NCBI GenBank assembly: GCA_037045055.1
Contig: JBAOHJ010000004.1
Coordinates: 172,164-236,163 of the forward strand
Direction of reading: 5' to 3'
DNA: 64,000 nt
From: Phosphoribacter sp037045055
GTDB lineage: Bacteria; Actinomycetota; Actinomycetes; Actinomycetales; Dermatophilaceae
Below the pieces are notes generated by a model, which saw only the letters and a program-made list of their open reading frames with translations, ran no database searches and was not told the DNA's origin. Positions 60,987 to 64,000 of this stretch are shown one piece after another; position 1 is the first letter of the stretch; each line of letters starts with the position of its first letter. Both the position numbers and the translations under genes were made by a program.

Positions 60987-62724
60987 ATGGCGACGAACGC
61001 ATCGGTGGTGGTGTCCGGGACGGGGTCTCGGGTGGAGTTGTTCGCGGCGATCCGTCGGGATGCCCGGGTCGAGGAGTTCTCGATCCGGGAGCTCGCGCGC
61101 CGTCATGGGGTGCACCGACGAACGGTGCGGCAGGCGTTGGCGTCGGCGGAACCGCCAGGTCGGAAGACCCCGACCCGGGTCGCGCCGAAGCTCGGCCCGT
61201 ACGTCGACGCTGTGGACGCGATGCTCGTCGCCGATCTGGACGCGCCGAGGAAGCAGCGACACACGGCCCGCCGGGTCCACGCCCGTCTGGTCGATGAGCA
61301 CGACGCCGTAGGTGTCGTATTCGACGGTGCGGGACTACGTCCGCCGGCGTCGGCCGGAGATCGCGGTCGAGCACGGCAAGGTCGCGGTGGTCGCGATGGT
61401 CCCGCAAGACCACGCCCCGGGTGTGGAGGCGGAGGTCGACTTCGGCGAGGTGTGGGTGGTCTTGGATGGGGTGAAGACCAAGTGCCACCTGTTCGTGTAC
61501 CGCCTGTCCCACTCCGGCGCCGCGGTCCACCGGGTGTACCCGACGTGCGGTCAGGAGGCGTTCCTCCAAGGGCACATCGAAGCGTTCGAGGCTCTCGGTG
61601 GGGTCCCGACCGGACACATCCGCTACGACAACCTGACTTCCGCGGTGTCCCAGGTGTTGTACGGCTCGGGTCGGCGCCGGACCGAGAACCCGCGGTGGGT
61701 GCTGTTCCGGTCCCACTACGGCTTCGACGCGTTCTACTGCCACCCCGGCATCGAAGGGGCGCACGAGAAGGGCGGCGTCGAGGGCGAGGTCGGCCGGTTC
61801 CGACGCGCCTGGCTCACCCCAATGCCCGAGGTGAAGACCCTCGATGAACTGAACGAGAAGATCACCGGCTGGGAGGCCCGCGACCTGCATCGGCGGATCG
61901 AGGGCCACCTGCACTCTGTCGGGCATGACCTCAACATCGAGCAGCCGCTCCTGAACTCGCTGCCTGCGGACGGGTTCGACCCCGGCCTGGTCCTGAACCC
62001 GCGGGTCGACAGGTCGGCGCTAGTAACGGTGCGGATGGTGAAGTACTCCGTCCCCGCCCGCCTCATCGGCCGCCGCGTCCGCGTCTCGCTGCAAGCCTCT
62101 CGGGTGAAGGTGTTCGACGGCCGAACGTTGGTCGCCGACCACCCGCGGCGGATCGCCCGGACCGGCTCGGTCGTCGACCTCGACCACTACCTCGAAGTGC
62201 TCGCGTTCAAGCCCGGTGCCCTGCCCGGGTCGACCGCCCTGGCCCAAGCGAGAGCAGCCGGCGTGTTCACGACCTCGCACGAGGACTTCTGGATCGCCGC
62301 CCGCCGCGTCAACGGCGACGCTGACGGCACCCGGCAGCTGATCGACGTCCTGCTCCTGCACCGGGCACACCGCGCCGGAGACGTCGTCGCGGGGATCCGG
62401 GCCGCCCTGCACGTGGGCGCGGTCACCGCGGAGGTCGTCGCTGTCGAGACCCGTCGCCACGCCGCGGCCGCCGCTGTGGGTGGGGCCAGTGGTGACCGTC
62501 ACCTCCTTCGTCACGGTCATGACGTCGAGCAAGGTGCAGGGCAACCCGAGCGGGTGGTGTCGCTGACGATGCGTCGCCTCCTCGACCCGACCGCGGTCAT
62601 CGCCGGCCTCCCACCGGACACCCGGCCGCTGCCCGACCTGGCCATCTATGACCGGCAGCTCCTTGGCCGGGCGACCGGCACCGACCACCCGATCCCCGCA
62701 CCCGATCCCGGAGGACAACCATGA
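60987..62724 (+). pseudogene. istA: IS21 transposase IstA, frameshifted
   Basis: DDE transposase. The HTH (FSIRELARRHGVHRRTVRQAL, bounds FSIREL and RTVRQAL) is in the first part, and an extra base near 61311 shifts the frame. The second part starts SYSTVRDYVRRRRPEI and contains the catalytic triad in EAEVDFGEVW, HIRYDNL and HEKGGVEGEVG. The GTG at 60978 is an alternative start. Its stop overlaps the istB ATG. Without correction by frameshifting no full transposase is made. Confidence 0.88.
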
Positions 62725-63522
62725 CCGCTTCCGTATCCACGACGACCACGCTGCGCCGACGCCGTGGCCTGACCGAGGAAGCCGCCACTGCCGCCGTCGA
62801 CACCGCCTGCCGACGCCTTCGGCTACCGACAATCCGCGCGGTGGTCGAGGAGGCCGTCGCGGCCGCGACCAAGGACCAGCTCACCTACTCCGGATTCCTC
62901 GCCGAACTCCTGTTGGCCGAGGTCGACGACCGCGACCGCCGCTCCACCGCCCGCCGCGTCAAGATCGCCGGGTTCCCTCGCGAGAAGTACCTCGAGGACT
63001 TCGACCACGACGCCAACCCCAACATCAACCCCGCCCTGGTGCAACACCCTCGCTGCCGGGGACTGGATCCGCCGCGGTGAGCCCCTGTGCCTGATCGGGG
63101 ACTCCGGTACCGGCAAGAGCCACCTGCTCATCGCGCTCGGGACCGCCGCGGCGATGAAGGGATACCGGGTCAAGTACACCCTCGCCACGAGGCTGGTGAA
63201 CGAGCTCGTCGAAGCCGCCGACGACAAGACCCTCACCAAGACGATCAACCGGTACGGCCGGGTCGACCTGCTCATCATCGACGAACTCGGCTACATGAGC
63301 CTGGACACCCGCGGCGCCGAGCTCCTCTTCCAGGTCCTGACTGAACGCGAAGAGAAGAACAGCATCGCGATCGCCTCCAACGAGTCGTTCGCCGGCTGGA
63401 CCAAGACCTTCACCGACCCCCGCCTGTGCGCCGCGATCGTCGACCGCCTCACCTACGGCGGCACCATCATCGAAACCGGCACCAGCAGCTACCGCCTCAA
63501 CCACACGCGCGCTGCTCGCTGA
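62721..63522 (+). pseudogene. istB: IS21 helper ATPase IstB, frameshifted
   Basis: DnaA/DnaC-like AAA+ ATPase that assists IstA. The N-terminal half (to NPNINPALVQ) is separated from the ATPase half by one extra base near 63042-63046. The second frame continues TLAAGDWIRRGEPLCLIG with Walker A GDSGTGKSH and Walker B LLIIDELGY. Ribosome site GGAGG is at 62710-62714. Joined length would be about 266 residues. Confidence 0.88.
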
Positions 63523-63548
63523 CCTCAAGGATCGGTCATTATCTGGGC

Positions 63549-63933
63549 ATGACCGAACGAGCTGGCCCGACCGAGGCGCAGGTCGCCGCGCTCGACGGCG
63601 CTGTCGCCGAACTGCTCGACCAGGGCATTATCGCGGGCTGGGTGGCCATTCAGACCGAACACTTCCGCAACCTGTTCCTCAGGCAAGCAGCTGGGCTGCT
63701 GGCTCCTGTTCACATGGGCCGACGGATCGATCGAGATCGAAGAGGACTACCCGCCCTACGCGCTCGTGCCCGAGCTCTTGGCAGGCACCTTCACCGACGA
63801 GGACCGAAGCGCCAACTATCAAGTCGTGTGGGTCGCCGACGACCGCCGTGGCGACGCCTGGCAACGCTACGGAATCCACGAGTCACCAGGCCACTACATG
63901 GGTCTCGCTGCCAAGCAGCGCAAGCCGCGATAG
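63549..63933 (+). pseudogene. IS-borne small passenger gene, frameshifted
   Basis: Begins MTERAGPTEAQVAALDGAV and, after a shift by one base somewhere in 63630-63690, continues LFTWADGSIEIEEDYPPYAL to a stop at 63931-63933. The composite protein would be about 127 residues, soluble and rich in aromatic and acidic residues. I recognise no family. Position between istB and the right terminus marks it as cargo. Confidence 0.55.
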
Positions 63934-63949
63934 CCGGCTCTCGACTTTC

Positions 63950-63977
63950 CGCGGGGTGGGGCCGAATCAAGCCGTCA
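63950..63977 (-). repeat. right inner terminal repeat of the IS
   Basis: Read on the minus strand it begins TGACGGCTTGATTCGG and ends CCCCACCCCGCG, inverted relative to the left copy at 60945-60972. The outer part continues to the window edge with GGCCCCA in the same relative position as at the left end. Confidence 0.85.
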
Positions 63978-64000
63978 CCCTGGGGCCGGCCCGGGTTGAC

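Larger units (their letters stand above)
60877..64000 (+). mobile_element. IS21-family insertion sequence (right terminus just outside window)
   Basis: Contains istA- and istB-like genes overlapping by ATGA, plus a small passenger gene. Ends carry inverted multiple repeats: left TGACAG...GGCCCCA...TGACGG from 60877; right copy ends at the window edge. The alignment predicts that the element ends at base 64001. The element has no GGTATGCC motif and a more balanced base use than its host genes, consistent with transfer. Confidence 0.88.

Overview
This is a contiguous stretch of chromosome from a very GC-rich actinobacterium. It carries mycothiol S-conjugate amidase, a WhiB protein, a SigD/anti-SigD pair, GroEL1 with a His-rich tail and CIRCE control of groES-groEL. 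Near-exclusive G/C third codon positions and the gene content suggest Micrococcales, perhaps the Intrasporangiaceae/Dermatophilaceae group; the genus is inference. About 60 genes are recognisable. From memory of the Mycobacterium tuberculosis map, two blocks are syntenic with it: roughly 1.8-25 kb corresponds to choD-guaB3-guaB2-rsdA-sigD-whiB3-groEL1-groES-gcp-rimI-tsaB-tsaE-alr-nnr-glmS, and 25-55 kb corresponds to coaA-phoH2-(Z-isoprenyl synthase)-hemolysin III-mca-DUF4307-greA-metB-cbs-fadA3.

Layout. 1-1.8 kb: L-lactate permease (cut by the window start) divergent from its FadR-type repressor, with two palindromic operators between. 1.8-9.6 kb: leftward cholesterol-oxidase-like GMC enzyme, succinate-semialdehyde dehydrogenase, GuaB3, GuaB, anti-sigma RsdA and SigD. 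9.9-12.5 kb: whiB, then groES-groEL1 behind a double CIRCE. 12.9-16 kb: THUMP-like methyltransferase, ribokinase, nucleoside hydrolase. 16-23.1 kb: a tightly overlapped cluster acpS-nnr-alr-hydrolase-tsaE-tsaB-rimI-tsaD, joining cell-wall D-Ala supply, cofactor repair and tRNA t6A synthesis. 23-34 kb: glmS, coaA, a secreted transglycosylase-like protein, PhoH2, a SulP transporter with an unusual low-complexity N-terminus, a Z-isoprenyl diphosphate synthase, a hemolysin III homologue, mca and DUF4307. 34-39.6 kb: ABC exporter plus LolA-like secreted protein, divergent from a response regulator/histidine kinase pair. 39.7-46.8 kb: greA, ilvA, a GlmL-like ASKHA protein, metB, YczE, msrA and PPi-type phosphofructokinase. 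46.8-52.2 kb: the most unusual part, a lipoprotein and an ECF sigma/anti-sigma pair with mirror-image promoters, then an alpha/beta-hydrolase fused to a degenerate acyl-CoA-ligase-like domain, and an HSL-type esterase. 52.2-60.9 kb: cbs flanked by two tandem-repeat arrays, thiolase, Bax1-like protein, a short tRNA with UAA anticodon, def, an ACT protein, uracil-DNA glycosylase, MFS transporter and ppx. 60.9-64 kb: a decayed IS21-family element inserted in ppx.

A short motif, GGTATGCC/GGCATACC, recurs about 75 times (hand count) across the chromosomal part and never in the insertion sequence. It often forms a tiny hairpin with a TATG or CATA loop and is enriched between genes.
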